Source: Bordetella parapertussis
GTDB taxonomy: Bacteria > Bacteroidota > Bacteroidia > Chitinophagales > Chitinophagaceae
Direction: 5' to 3'
DNA: 64,000 bases
NCBI GenBank assembly: GCA_943331005.2
Contig: CALQJX020000001.1
Span: 248,001-312,000 of the forward strand
In this document: one piece after another, positions 52,336-61,549 of the stretch
How the letters are laid out: each line of letters opens with the position of its first letter
Numbering within the stretch: the stretch's first letter is position 1
Translations under genes and position numbers: made by a program
The notes under the pieces: model-generated
What the model was told of the DNA's origin: nothing
Seen by the model: the letters and a program-made list of their open reading frames with translations, nothing else
Database searches by the model: none

Positions 52336-53892
52336 ATGAAGGCAAGGCGGTACCTTTACGCCATGCGGCAGACCCTTCTCCGGATAACCATATTACTTTT
52401 ATTACCACTTACAGGCATTGGCGCAGGCAGGTATACCTATAATTATACTGAGAACTGTGCCAAAGCTTATAACCACTTTCTGGCACTGAGGCTGGCAGAA
52501 GGCAGAAAAGTAATAGGGCAGGAACTGAAAAACGACCCTAACAATCTGATGGCTGCTTATATAGCAGATTATGAAGACTGCATATTGCTGCTGGTAAACT
52601 GTAACCTGAAAGACTATGAACAGCGCACCGCCAAAATGAGCGCGCGGCTGAACCTGCTATCGAAGGGAGATGAGTCATCGCCGTGGTACAGGTTCTGCAA
52701 TTCGGGAATGTATCTGCACAGAGCCATTATCAATATACGTTTCGGGGAACAGTACAAGGCCGCACTTAACTTCCGCAAATCGTTTGCGCTGCTGAAAGAG
52801 AACCAGCGACTGTTTCCGAATTTTGAATATAACAATGTAATAGCCGGACTACAGGAGGCAGTAGTAGGATCGCTGCCGGGCAGTTATAAATCGCTGGCAT
52901 CGGTGTTCGGTATGAAGGGCAGTGTAAGGAAGGGAACAGAGAAGCTGGGTGCCTTTGTGAATACACACAACAGCAATCAGCCATTGTATATGGAGACGAT
53001 GCTGTATTATCTCTATGCCCGCTTTTACCTGCTGGCAGAGCAGCAGGAAGTATGGGCAATGCTGAGTAGTAACAAATCGGGTACAGAGCACAATCTGATG
53101 CTGGCCTTTGTGAAGGTGAATATATTGCTGGATCACAGACATGCTGATGAGGCGATAGAGACACTGAGAACTGCTGCTACAGAAGACGATTACTTTTCTT
53201 ATCCGATATTCGACTACCAGTATGGGATGGCATTGTTGACCCGAAACGATACCGGCTGTGTACAATACTTTGAACGATATCTTAAAAACAACAAGAGCGA
53301 TATATTTATAAAGGATGCCTGGCAGCGAATGGCCTTTGTGTGGCATGTATGGGGCAACAAAGCAAAGGCCGAGTATTGCAGCAAACAGATATTGCAGCAA
53401 GGCACCGCCAGACTGGACGCAGACAAGCAGGCACAGAGATTTGCAGAGACAGGAGTGTGGCCCAACAGAACACTGCTGCAGGCACGGTTGCTGATAGAGG
53501 GAGGCTACTATGAAAAAGCACAAGCACTACTGCAAAGGATAAACAAAAATGAACTGCAGCACCCGGCAGACAGAGCGGAGTACAGCTTCAGGCTGGGGAG
53601 GGTATATGAGGAATTGTCTAAGAAGCCGGGCGGCGGCAGCCACTACAAGCAGGCATTGGGGCTGTATAAGGATGCAATGAATGAAGGCAGCGGAAGAACA
53701 GAACAGTTTGCCGCACGAGCCGCATTGCATATGGGCAAGATATATGAGCTGCTTGAAATGAACAATGAAGCAACTACCATGTATAGGGAATGCCTGGATA
53801 TGCCTGCACACGATTTTCAGAATTCGATAGACCAGCAGGCAAAATCGGGGCTGAACAGGATAGAATGGAAAATGGCAGGAAGGGCAGAATAA
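52336..53892 (+). CDS. TPR-repeat secreted or membrane-associated protein
   Basis: 518 residues from ATG 52336; ATG 52360 (MRQTLLRITILLLLPLTG) is an equally good start because it opens with the signal-like hydrophobic segment. The mature part is helical with TPR-like repeats: YMETMLYYLYARFYLLAEQ, LMLAFVKVNILLDHRHADEAIE, AWQRMAFVWHVWGNKAKAEYCSK, LLIEGGYYEKAQALLQRINK and RAALHMGKIYELLEMNNEATTMY. Likely a scaffold in the periplasm. No further function is supported. The phage-like module begins about 260 bases downstream; that gap holds nothing recognisable. Confidence 0.7.
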   Translation: MKARRYLYAMRQTLLRITILLLLPLTGIGAGRYTYNYTENCAKAYNHFLALRLAEGRKVIGQELKNDPNNLMAAYIADYEDCILLLVNCNLKDYEQRTAKMSARLNLLSKGDESSPWYRFCNSGMYLHRAIINIRFGEQYKAALNFRKSFALLKENQRLFPNFEYNNVIAGLQEAVVGSLPGSYKSLASVFGMKGSVRKGTEKLGAFVNTHNSNQPLYMETMLYYLYARFYLLAEQQEVWAMLSSNKSGTEHNLMLAFVKVNILLDHRHADEAIETLRTAATEDDYFSYPIFDYQYGMALLTRNDTGCVQYFERYLKNNKSDIFIKDAWQRMAFVWHVWGNKAKAEYCSKQILQQGTARLDADKQAQRFAETGVWPNRTLLQARLLIEGGYYEKAQALLQRINKNELQHPADRAEYSFRLGRVYEELSKKPGGGSHYKQALGLYKDAMNEGSGRTEQFAARAALHMGKIYELLEMNNEATTMYRECLDMPAHDFQNSIDQQAKSGLNRIEWKMAGRAE

Positions 53893-54153
53893 TAGTCCTG
53901 AGCGAGCGCAAAAAACAAGCCGTAAATAATGCTGATATGAATAGCGCCATGTGCAGCAAGCACTATGGAAATGCCTTGTTGTGCATAACTGCGAAGCAAC
54001 AATATGTAATGTGCTGAACCGCACAAAATAACAGCCGGATATCCACAGGAAAAAGATCTATGATACTACGTTTTCTGTAGTGTGACACGACGCTATGCGT
54101 TTATGATAAAAACCTGAATTGATGATGTGGTAAAGGCATATCACCTTTGTGCG

Positions 54154-54603
54154 ATGAACAATAACCTATCGGCGGATGATCGCAGAGATGTGGCGCGAAT
54201 GCTGTATACAGAGAATGATAAGACGTGCAAAGAAATTGCTACAGCCATGAAAACAGAAGAGGCGGCGGTGCGGCAATGGATACAGGAAGGAGAATGGGAT
54301 ATAGTGCGCAGATCGCTGGCGGCATCTAAACGGGAACAACTGGAAAGGCTGTATGAAATGGTGGAACAGCTGAACAGACAAATAGCCAAAGAAGAAGAGA
54401 AGAACCCGAAGGATATGGATATGCTGCTGAAGTACATGACCATGATCAACAAGCTGGAAACGGACAGCAACCTGTACCGCACCATAGAAATGGCAGAAGG
54501 TTTTCTGACATGGCTGTACCGAAAGAATAAAAAGCAGGCACAAGCCTATGTGCATTATTACAACCAATTTATTAAGGAGATGAAAGTGAGCCAGCCCCTA
54601 TAA
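54154..54603 (+). CDS. Phage small-terminase-like protein
   Basis: 149 residues from ATG 54154 (a GTG at 54127 would add 9). N-terminal SADDRRDVARMLYTENDKTCKEIATAMKTEEAAVRQWI is a helix-turn-helix like those of TerS subunits that bind the pac/cos site. A coiled coil (REQLERLYEMVEQLNRQI) follows, typical for TerS oligomerisation. It precedes a large terminase by 68 bases. The family is inferred from position and architecture; sequence identity with known TerS proteins is not visible. Confidence 0.55.
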   Translation: MNNNLSADDRRDVARMLYTENDKTCKEIATAMKTEEAAVRQWIQEGEWDIVRRSLAASKREQLERLYEMVEQLNRQIAKEEEKNPKDMDMLLKYMTMINKLETDSNLYRTIEMAEGFLTWLYRKNKKQAQAYVHYYNQFIKEMKVSQPL

Positions 54604-54671
54604 ACAGATAGCAGCGCATGTGCACAAGAGGCAGGAGCTGCTATGTATCTAAAAACCCAACCCTATCTATA

Positions 54672-56210
54672 ATGACCAGTGAAAAAGAATTGCTGCACCG
54701 GTGGGAAGCACTGGTGCAGCTGATACAGACCGGCACCCTGACCGATGAAAGAGAAAGTGATAAAAAAATAACAGCACGAGTAAACAAGCTGGAAGCAGAC
54801 CCTGAAGAATGGTTCAGGTATTACTTCCCCAATTTTGCCTATGCAGCGCCAGCGGTGTTTCATAAAGCATCTACGAAACGAGTGCTGGGTAATGCCGAAT
54901 GGTGCGAGGTGCGTATGTGGAGCAGAGAACTTGCCAAGAGTACGCGAACGATGATGGAGGTCTTCTATCTGGTATTTGCCGGGCATGTGCAGTATAAAAC
55001 AGCGAAGAAAAACAAGAAAGCTCCCAGGCAAAAGAAACGATGTGTGCTGCTGATAAGCAACAGTCTGGATAATGCAACACGAGCCCTGATGCCATACAGA
55101 GCAAATCTGGAATATAACAAAAGACTACTGCAGGACTATGGGCCACAGCAAGGAACTACAATATGGACTGCAGCAGAATTTGTAACAGATGGCGGAGTCT
55201 CCTTCAGAGCTATAGGAGCAGGGCAAAGTCCGAGGGGAACGAGGAATGAGGAGGTGCGGCCCGACATCATATTGTTTGACGATGTGGACACAGACAGTGA
55301 TTGCCTGAACCCTGAAATAGTGGCAAGAAAATGGAGGTGGATAGAAGAAGCGGCAATAGGCACGAGGTCTGTATCTGAAGCGACGACCATAGTTTTTTGT
55401 GGAAACAAAATAGCCCATGACTCCTGCATACAAAGAGCTACAGAAATAGCAGACCACACAGAGGTGGTGAATATACGGGACGAGAGCGGACGATCGTCGT
55501 GGGCAGAGAAAAACAGCGAAGCAGATATAGACAGGGTATTGAGCCAGAAGAGTTATGCAGCACAGCAGAAAGAGTATTTCAATAATCCGATAACGGAGGG
55601 GGCTGTGTTTAAAGAGCTTGCTTACAAGCCGGCAATGCCTGTGCATGAGTATGATATGCTGGTATGCTATACAGACCCTTCTTACAAGTCTACCGCAGAC
55701 TACAAGGCCACAGTGCTGGTGGGGAAATGGAAAGAAGAGTTTCATGTGCTAAAGTGCTTTCTGGACAAGACCACTACTGCTGAGATGATAGAATGGCATT
55801 TCAGAATAATGGATCTTGTGGGGGGAAGGACCTGCTTTTATCTGATGGAACAAGTATTTCTGCAGGATGTGCTGGTGAAGGAAGTGAGTGATGCGGGAAA
55901 AAGATGCGGCAGGCCAATACCTATAAAGGGAGATACGAGAAAGAAACCAGACAAATACATGCGTATAGAGAGCCTGCTGGAGCCGCTGCTGAGAAATGGT
56001 GAACTGTATCTGAACGAGGCAGAAAAATACAATCCGCATATGCAGCGACTGGTGCAGCAGTTCATAGCCTTTGTGCCGGGAGGAAGTGCCCACGATGACG
56101 GCCCGGATGCTGTGGAAGGGGCAATATGGACCATCAATGAAAAGATGAATATGCTGCAGCGAAATGCCATGATAACCGGCATAAGGAGGCAGAATGACAA
56201 GAGATACTAA
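54672..56210 (+). CDS. Phage large terminase-like ATPase/nuclease
   Basis: 512 residues from ATG 54672; the frame starts at 54618 but the upstream part is unrelated. ATPase segment: RMWSRELAKSTRTMMEVFYL (Walker A-like) and RPDIILFDDVDTDSD (Walker B). Nuclease domain: MLVCYTDPSYKSTADYKATVLVGK holds an RNase H-type Asp, and AHDDGPDAVEGAIWT closes the fold. It belongs to the Mu/lambda-like TerL group (gp28-like). The motor would pack DNA into a capsid, but no capsid gene is in the module. No inactivating mutations seen. Confidence 0.85.
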   Translation: MTSEKELLHRWEALVQLIQTGTLTDERESDKKITARVNKLEADPEEWFRYYFPNFAYAAPAVFHKASTKRVLGNAEWCEVRMWSRELAKSTRTMMEVFYLVFAGHVQYKTAKKNKKAPRQKKRCVLLISNSLDNATRALMPYRANLEYNKRLLQDYGPQQGTTIWTAAEFVTDGGVSFRAIGAGQSPRGTRNEEVRPDIILFDDVDTDSDCLNPEIVARKWRWIEEAAIGTRSVSEATTIVFCGNKIAHDSCIQRATEIADHTEVVNIRDESGRSSWAEKNSEADIDRVLSQKSYAAQQKEYFNNPITEGAVFKELAYKPAMPVHEYDMLVCYTDPSYKSTADYKATVLVGKWKEEFHVLKCFLDKTTTAEMIEWHFRIMDLVGGRTCFYLMEQVFLQDVLVKEVSDAGKRCGRPIPIKGDTRKKPDKYMRIESLLEPLLRNGELYLNEAEKYNPHMQRLVQQFIAFVPGGSAHDDGPDAVEGAIWTINEKMNMLQRNAMITGIRRQNDKRY

Positions 56211-56237
56211 AGAGAAGGGACAGGATAGTATATGATG

Positions 56238-56270
56238 CGTTTTGCAAATAAAATTTCAAGACCTTTGCAG
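56238..56270 (+). promoter_or_regulatory. Possible promoter of the secreted protein at 56299
   Basis: A TTG around 56242-56244 and GACCTTTGC near 56262-56270 are spaced like a Bacteroidota promoter. The -7 fit (xACCTTTG) is imperfect. Confidence 0.3.
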
Positions 56271-56298
56271 CGTATCCCCTGAATAAAAACGCACAACG

Positions 56299-56862
56299 AT
56301 GAACAAAATAATACTGATGGTACTGATGCTGAGCCTGACCGTGAATGCCTATAGCCAGCAAAGAGATAAAGAAGACCGGAAGGAAGCGCAGGAAGAAAAG
56401 AAATCGGCCAACCAGGACAGGGTAGACTATACAGTTTTCAGGAGGCAGATACTGACCCTGACAGAGTTCAGCGACCAGCGAAGGAAGCTGGCGACCATGC
56501 GCAATGAGGGCAAGGGAATTGGTAAGATCTATGCCTATGTGGACTCTACGAATGAGCAGGAGGATGTGAAATTTCTGAAAGGATACATTCAGCTGGCCAT
56601 GGGCGACAACTCTGCCAATGTGTATGAAATAACTTATGACCGCAGTTTGAAACGGATAATACTGGTGAAGGCAACGGGAGAGCAACTGGAGGTAGAGAAA
56701 GCAGAACCTGCAGATAAAAAAGCGCCTGTGAAAACAGGTGCCAAGGCCAAGCCTAAAAAGAAAACAGGTGATGAAGATGAGGATGAAGAAGAAGAGGAAG
56801 AGAAAGAAGAAAAGGAAAAACCTGTGCGCGGCAAACAAAAAGACAAAGACGAAGAAGAATAA
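56299..56862 (+). CDS. Secreted protein with charged low-complexity tail inside the phage module
   Basis: 187 residues. A signal peptide (MNKIILMVLMLSLTVNAYSQ) is followed by a mixed alpha/beta segment (~30-125; FRRQILTLTEFSDQRRKLATM, FLKGYIQLAMGDNSANVYEI) and then a 60-residue tail: Lys/Ala-rich (KKAPVKTGAKAKPKKK), then an uninterrupted Asp/Glu stretch and Lys/Glu tail. Signal peptides are unusual in phage packaging operons, so it is a chromosomal insertion or an accessory cargo. No family recognised. Other Bacteroidota proteins with such tails are surface or periplasmic. Confidence 0.7.
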   Translation: MNKIILMVLMLSLTVNAYSQQRDKEDRKEAQEEKKSANQDRVDYTVFRRQILTLTEFSDQRRKLATMRNEGKGIGKIYAYVDSTNEQEDVKFLKGYIQLAMGDNSANVYEITYDRSLKRIILVKATGEQLEVEKAEPADKKAPVKTGAKAKPKKKTGDEDEDEEEEEEKEEKEKPVRGKQKDKDEEE

Positions 56863-56914
56863 AGACAGCATTTAAATATGCTGCAGAAGACCAAACCTAC
56901 CTAAACCTATAACC

Positions 56915-57349
56915 ATGCCTATCATTACACCCAGCGATCTGGATACACATCTGTATCCGGAAGTGACCGGCGCTATAACGAGAGCCGATGAAACAATAAC
57001 CGAAAGAGCCATAGCTACTGCAGAGCAGGAAGTGAAAATGTACCTGAGCCGCTATGACCTTTTGCCCCTTTTTGGTACAGAAAGTACTGATCCCACAATA
57101 GCAGATGAGTTGCTGAAGAACCTGGTTAAGGATGTGGCCTGCTGGCATTTGCTGCGACTGAGTAACAACAGTGCCGACCTTGCCGTTTTTCGTAGTGCCT
57201 ATATGGATGCTATAGCTACCCTGAAAAACATAATGAATGGTATGGCCCAGCCCGAAGGATGGCCTTATGCCACTGCGCCTGCAACAGCGATGCCGGAAGG
57301 CACAGCAATAAGCTGGGGCAGCAATGAGCGAAGAAATAACTACTACTGA
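56915..57349 (+). CDS. Mu gp36-like protein (DUF1320)
   Basis: 144 residues. The DUF1320 pattern is present: an N-terminal ITPSDLDTHLYPEVTGAI, the TAEQEVKMYLSRYDLLPLFG block and LLKNLVKDVACWHLLRLSN. In Mu-like phages gp36 is encoded downstream of the major head protein and is thought to join head and tail. Here no head gene precedes it; the secreted protein does. Start ATG 56915 is the only one in a good position. Confidence 0.8.
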   Translation: MPIITPSDLDTHLYPEVTGAITRADETITERAIATAEQEVKMYLSRYDLLPLFGTESTDPTIADELLKNLVKDVACWHLLRLSNNSADLAVFRSAYMDAIATLKNIMNGMAQPEGWPYATAPATAMPEGTAISWGSNERRNNYY

Positions 57350-57352
57350 TAA

Positions 57353-57715
57353 CTATACAGAAAGCCATTCGCCAAAGTGCTTATAGAGGAATAAAACCAG
57401 TCCGAACATAGTATATAAAAGCAGTGTGCGGTGGTTATAATTTTTCTTTGCGTCCTTGGCAATGGTTTGTGCAGAAGGCGTGAGCCAGTAAGTGAGCCCG
57501 AAGAATAAAAACAGTGTGGCAAACGATACAGGGAAGCGAAATAAGATCATGAGCAGAGATGCAAAGCTAAATAAGCCTTGAGTGAGCAGCACCAAGCCAT
57601 TAACTATGATGAAATTCATAGCTGTAACGTAAACCAATCCACCAATATATGCCAGCGGTTTTATGCCGGTCAGTCTGAACATCCAGCTATAAAATTCTGT
57701 AAGAATCCTTCTCAT
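57353..57715 (-). CDS. Small membrane protein, inverted within phage module
   Basis: 120 residues with hydrophobic segments at ~23-48, ~52-72 and ~95-113. No family recognised. It runs against the phage-like genes, its stop 4 bases from the gp36-like stop. A host insertion or late acquisition is likely. The function is unknown. Confidence 0.6.
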   Translation of the reverse strand: MRRILTEFYSWMFRLTGIKPLAYIGGLVYVTAMNFIIVNGLVLLTQGLFSFASLLMILFRFPVSFATLFLFFGLTYWLTPSAQTIAKDAKKNYNHRTLLLYTMFGLVLFLYKHFGEWLSV

Positions 57716-57834
57716 TTATTGAGCTAAGTAATTGAGTAAAAAAACTGTGGCGATATTTTCGTCTGGGGAGGGGCTGTGTAAATATACTGCATTTTATAAC
57801 CGCGATGCAAGTAACCTTTCAATAAATTATTATT

Positions 57835-58941
57835 ATGAATAAACATGAAAAGAACAAACCTGTGATTATCAATGAAATAAATGTAAGAGCGGTAGATAGG
57901 GGGAGAAAAGATATAGCATCGTGGCGGCATGCGCTGAGCGCGGCAGAGTCGGTATGTTTTCCGAACAGGACCAGGCTCTATGATCTGTATGAAGATATAT
58001 TGCCAGACGGCCATCTGAGTGGTGTGATAACCAAGAAGATAAATGCTGTGCTGAATAAGGGCATACATTTTGAGCGGGACGGTAAGCATATAGCAGCAAT
58101 GGACGAACTGATCTGCTCGCTGGAGTTCAGAGAAGTTGTGAGTACCATATTGGAAACACTGTTGTGGGGAATATCGGGACTGGAGTTTTTGCCCGGGAAG
58201 AAACTATGCTTCAACAAAATACCCAGGAAGCATCTGAAACCGGAACTGGGTATAATAGCGTATGAACAGACTGGAAGCGAAGGCATACCCTACGGGCAGC
58301 TGAAGAATGTGTGGGTGATGGGTGACAAGAACGACCTGGGATTGCTGTTGAAATGTGCCCCGTACTGCCTGTATAAAAGAGGTGCCCTGGCAGACTGGGC
58401 ACAATTCATAGAGTTGTTCGGGCAGCCCGTGCGTGTGATAAAGTATGACTCTTATGATGAGCAGACAAGAGCCGAGCTGCGCAGGATACTGGATGAGAGC
58501 GGCAGCTCGCTTTCTATGATGATACCGAGGCAGGCCGACTTTGAGATAAAGGATGGTAAGCAGGCCAATAGCGATGGCGGATTGCAACTGTCTTTTGTGA
58601 AAGCGCTGAATGAAGAGATATCTGTGACAGTGCTGGGTAATACAGAAACGACCAACAGCAGTAAGAGTGCCGGCTATGCACAGAGCAAGATACACCAGGA
58701 GCAGCAGTATGAAATAACGAGAGCAGATATTGCCTATACAACAGCCATGCTTAACAGCGAGGCCTTTCTGACGGTGTTGCGCTCTTATGGATACCCGGCG
58801 GAGGGCAGGTTTGTGTTTTCGAAGGATATGGATATTGAATACCTGCACAAGCGGATGGCCATAGACAAAGAACTGGCAAACCTGATACCGATACCAGACA
58901 GCTATTGGCTGGAGACCTATGGCATACCGGTGAACAGATAG
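57835..58941 (+). CDS. Phage portal-like protein (DUF935, Mu gp29-like)
   Basis: 368 residues, shorter than Mu gp29 (about 500). The DUF935 features are present: LYDLYEDILPDGHLSGVITKKINAVL near the N-terminus, EFREVVSTILETLLWGISGLEF, KRGALADWAQFIELFGQPVRVIKYD, and the C-terminal QITRADI-like EQQYEITRADIAYTTAM. The portal is the dodecameric ring through which DNA enters the capsid. It is separated from terminase by three genes, unlike Mu, where gp29 follows gp28 directly. The C-terminal barrel part may be shortened. Confidence 0.82.
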   Translation: MNKHEKNKPVIINEINVRAVDRGRKDIASWRHALSAAESVCFPNRTRLYDLYEDILPDGHLSGVITKKINAVLNKGIHFERDGKHIAAMDELICSLEFREVVSTILETLLWGISGLEFLPGKKLCFNKIPRKHLKPELGIIAYEQTGSEGIPYGQLKNVWVMGDKNDLGLLLKCAPYCLYKRGALADWAQFIELFGQPVRVIKYDSYDEQTRAELRRILDESGSSLSMMIPRQADFEIKDGKQANSDGGLQLSFVKALNEEISVTVLGNTETTNSSKSAGYAQSKIHQEQQYEITRADIAYTTAMLNSEAFLTVLRSYGYPAEGRFVFSKDMDIEYLHKRMAIDKELANLIPIPDSYWLETYGIPVNR

Positions 58942-59010
58942 CGATGCGCATTTGTTGCAAATTGGCAGCTGAAAAGAGAAAAAAGCTAAACAGGAAAAAG
59001 GAGAAAAATT

Positions 59011-59511
59011 ATGATGAATGCCCCATTTGGCCAGTTGTTTCTGGCACTACAGGAACGGATAGCCGGCACGGTAACAGAGATAGCGTACGTGGATCAGGAT
59101 ATGGGTCAGCTGAACGGAAAGGGGAGGCCGGCAGTATCGTGGCCATGTGTGCTGATAGAAATGGAAGATTTTGGTTATAAGGACATGGGAGAACTGGTGC
59201 AGACTGCGAAGGGAACTGTGCTGCTGAAACTGGGATTTGCCCCTCAAGGCCCGACAGGAGCAAACACGCCTGCAGGATATAAGGAAGCAGCACTGGGGCA
59301 TTATGAACTAGAATGGCAGCTGAACAAGGTGCTGCACGGCTGGAGCCCTGCAGGTGCAGCTTTTGGTACATTTACCAGGACTGCAGTGGCGACTCAACGC
59401 CGCACTGATGGATACCGGGTACGGGAAATGAGGTATTCCCTGACATTTGACGATCGAAGCCTGCTGCAGGAAACCCTGTATGTGCCCGCTACGATGACGG
59501 TGACTATATAA
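59011..59511 (+). CDS. Phage tail-terminator-like protein (gp37-like)
   Basis: 166 residues with a real Shine-Dalgarno (AAAGGAG) before the ATG, rare here. The order gp36-portal-this, plus sequence features (LFLALQERIAG, VLIEMEDFGYKDMGELVQTAKGTVLLKLGF, YRVREMRYSLTFDD) suggest a Mu gp37-like/DUF1834-like head-tail connector. I cannot exclude an unrelated protein. The terminal strand TMTVTI is beta-rich. It ends the module 69 bases before the UbiD homologue starts. Confidence 0.5.
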   Translation: MMNAPFGQLFLALQERIAGTVTEIAYVDQDMGQLNGKGRPAVSWPCVLIEMEDFGYKDMGELVQTAKGTVLLKLGFAPQGPTGANTPAGYKEAALGHYELEWQLNKVLHGWSPAGAAFGTFTRTAVATQRRTDGYRVREMRYSLTFDDRSLLQETLYVPATMTVTI

Positions 59512-59567
59512 TTAATTGAAATAGGCGTATATGAATATTGTTCTTTCAGTCTTTGATACACTCGCCC

Positions 59568-59575
59568 TACCTTTG
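59568..59575 (+). promoter_or_regulatory. Candidate -7 box of the UbiD homologue
   Basis: TACCTTTG ends 5 bases before ATG 59580, implying a leaderless or very short leader and supporting this start. No TTG at a proper -33 distance is seen. Confidence 0.35.
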
Positions 59576-59579
59576 TTGC

Positions 59580-61502
59580 ATGGCATACAAATCACTACGG
59601 GCATTCATAGAAAAGCTGGAAGAAGCAGGCGAATTAGTGAGGATAAAGACCTTTGTGAACCCAGAGCTGGAGATAGCGGAGATAACCGACAGGGTATCTA
59701 AGACCCCAGACAGGAACAAGGCATTGTTGTTTGAAAACACCGGTACCGGTTTCCCGCTGCTGATAAACAGCATGGGCAGCGACCGCCGCATGTGTATTGC
59801 GCTGGGTGTGAACCACCTTGATGAGGTGATGAACGATGTGGATGGATTGCTGAAAAAGATGTCGGCACCGAAGAGCGGTCTGCTGGATAAACTGGCTATG
59901 CTACCCGAGCTGGGTAAGTTTGCCTTTTACATGCCTAAGGTAGTAGGTGGCCGTGGTGCCTGCCAGGAAGTGGTAATGGCTAAACCGGATCTGAGCAAGC
60001 TGCCTGTGCTGAAGTGCTGGCCCGAAGATGGCGGCCCTTTTATAACACTGCCGGCTATACACACCAAGGACCCCAATACAGGAATGCGTAATATAGGCAT
60101 GTACCGTATGCAGGTATTTGACGAGCAAATGACCGGTATGCACTGGCACAAGCACAAAGTATCTGCGAGGCACTATAACGAATATAAGAAAATGGGCAAG
60201 CGCATGCCTGTAGCGGTGGCGCTGGGCGGCGACCCGATATATACCTATGCCGCAACCGCACCCCTACCCGATAATGTGGATGAGTATATGCTGGCCGGTT
60301 TTTTGAGGAAGAAGAAAGTGGAGATGGTGCGTTGCATTACCCAGCCAGAGATAGAAGTGCCTTCGGATGCAGATATAATAATAGAGGGCTATGTGGACCC
60401 GAATGAGGAGCTGATATGGGAAGGGCCATTTGGCGATCATACAGGATACTATTCTTTGCCGGACTGGTACCCACGTTTTCATGTGACGGCGATAACACAC
60501 CGCAAAGACGCTATTTATCCCGCAACGATTGTGGGTATACCACCACAGGAAGACGCATGGATAGGAAAGGCCACAGAGCGCATCTTCCTGACGCCGATAA
60601 AAATGACCATGGTACCCGAGATAACAGATATGAATATGCCTGTGGAAGGTGTGTTTCATAATCTGGTAATAGCGACCATAAACAAAGAATATGCCGGACA
60701 GGGACAGAAAGTGATGAATGCCATGTGGGGTGCCGGACAAATGATGTTCAACAAGATACTGGTACTGGCCAATGGCGTAGGGCAGAACGGGATAAAAATA
60801 GACGACTATGCAAAGCTGACGCAAGAGGTATTCAGGAATCTGAATCCGGTGACAGATGTTTATTTCAGTCAGGGGCCGATGGATGTGCTGGACCATAGCT
60901 GTTCTAAAATGGGATTTGGCGGAAAGATGTGCATAGACGGTACCCGCAAAACAGAAGAAGAGCTGACAGAGCCACTAGTAGACTACAAAGTGCCAGCCAA
61001 CTTCTCTGTAGAAAAAATGATGGCTGTGCTACCCGAGGTGATAGGGATGAATGACAAACTGATGCAGGAACTGGACATACCTGTGCTTTTTGTATCTATG
61101 AAGAAGGACAGAACGGGTCACGTGCGGGAGCTGCATGCTAAACTGGCGGCACAGGATGGAATGGAGGGCATAAAAATGATATTGTATGTGGAGCATACGG
61201 TAGATATTATGGATATTCCGGATGTGCTTTGGCGTTTCTGCAACAACCTGGATCCCCGCAGGGACAATATGTTTGGCGGCAAAACACAGCAGATACTGGG
61301 CCTGGACGGTACCCGCAAGACTAAAAAGCACGATAATTTTGACAGGCCATGGCCGAATATTATAGTTGCAGATGACGCTACAATAGTGGCAGTGGACCAG
61401 AAATGGAAGGATCTGGGACTGGGTGAAATGTTAAAATCGCCATCTTTACGGTACAAAACCCAACTATACAAGGGGGGTGCTACTGTCTTAGATAGTGAAT
61501 AG
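59580..61502 (+). CDS. UbiD-family prenylated-FMN decarboxylase, probably menaquinone
   Basis: 640 residues from ATG 59580 (an earlier frame from 59538 adds 14 residues ahead of a promoter box). UbiD landmarks: MGSDRRMCIALGVN near the N-terminus, PVLKCWPEDGGPFITLP, YRMQVFDEQMTGMHWHKHK, WEGPFGDHTGYYS with the conserved E/H/D metal and prFMN ligands, and DRIFLTPIKM-like ATERIFLTPIKMTMVPEI. Long UbiD paralogues of this type serve the menaquinone (futalosine) pathway as decarboxylase. mqnB and mqnD elsewhere in the window fit that. A UbiX partner is not in the window. Alternative: another aromatic acid decarboxylase. Confidence 0.88.
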   Translation: MAYKSLRAFIEKLEEAGELVRIKTFVNPELEIAEITDRVSKTPDRNKALLFENTGTGFPLLINSMGSDRRMCIALGVNHLDEVMNDVDGLLKKMSAPKSGLLDKLAMLPELGKFAFYMPKVVGGRGACQEVVMAKPDLSKLPVLKCWPEDGGPFITLPAIHTKDPNTGMRNIGMYRMQVFDEQMTGMHWHKHKVSARHYNEYKKMGKRMPVAVALGGDPIYTYAATAPLPDNVDEYMLAGFLRKKKVEMVRCITQPEIEVPSDADIIIEGYVDPNEELIWEGPFGDHTGYYSLPDWYPRFHVTAITHRKDAIYPATIVGIPPQEDAWIGKATERIFLTPIKMTMVPEITDMNMPVEGVFHNLVIATINKEYAGQGQKVMNAMWGAGQMMFNKILVLANGVGQNGIKIDDYAKLTQEVFRNLNPVTDVYFSQGPMDVLDHSCSKMGFGGKMCIDGTRKTEEELTEPLVDYKVPANFSVEKMMAVLPEVIGMNDKLMQELDIPVLFVSMKKDRTGHVRELHAKLAAQDGMEGIKMILYVEHTVDIMDIPDVLWRFCNNLDPRRDNMFGGKTQQILGLDGTRKTKKHDNFDRPWPNIIVADDATIVAVDQKWKDLGLGEMLKSPSLRYKTQLYKGGATVLDSE

Positions 61503-61549
61503 CAATTATTTATTTCATTTTAGTACCTTTATAATCAAAACATAGAACA

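Noticed and set aside
54041..54055. DnaA-box-like ATATCCACA near the phage module
   Set aside because: Single one-mismatch copy; expected by chance in 64 kb.
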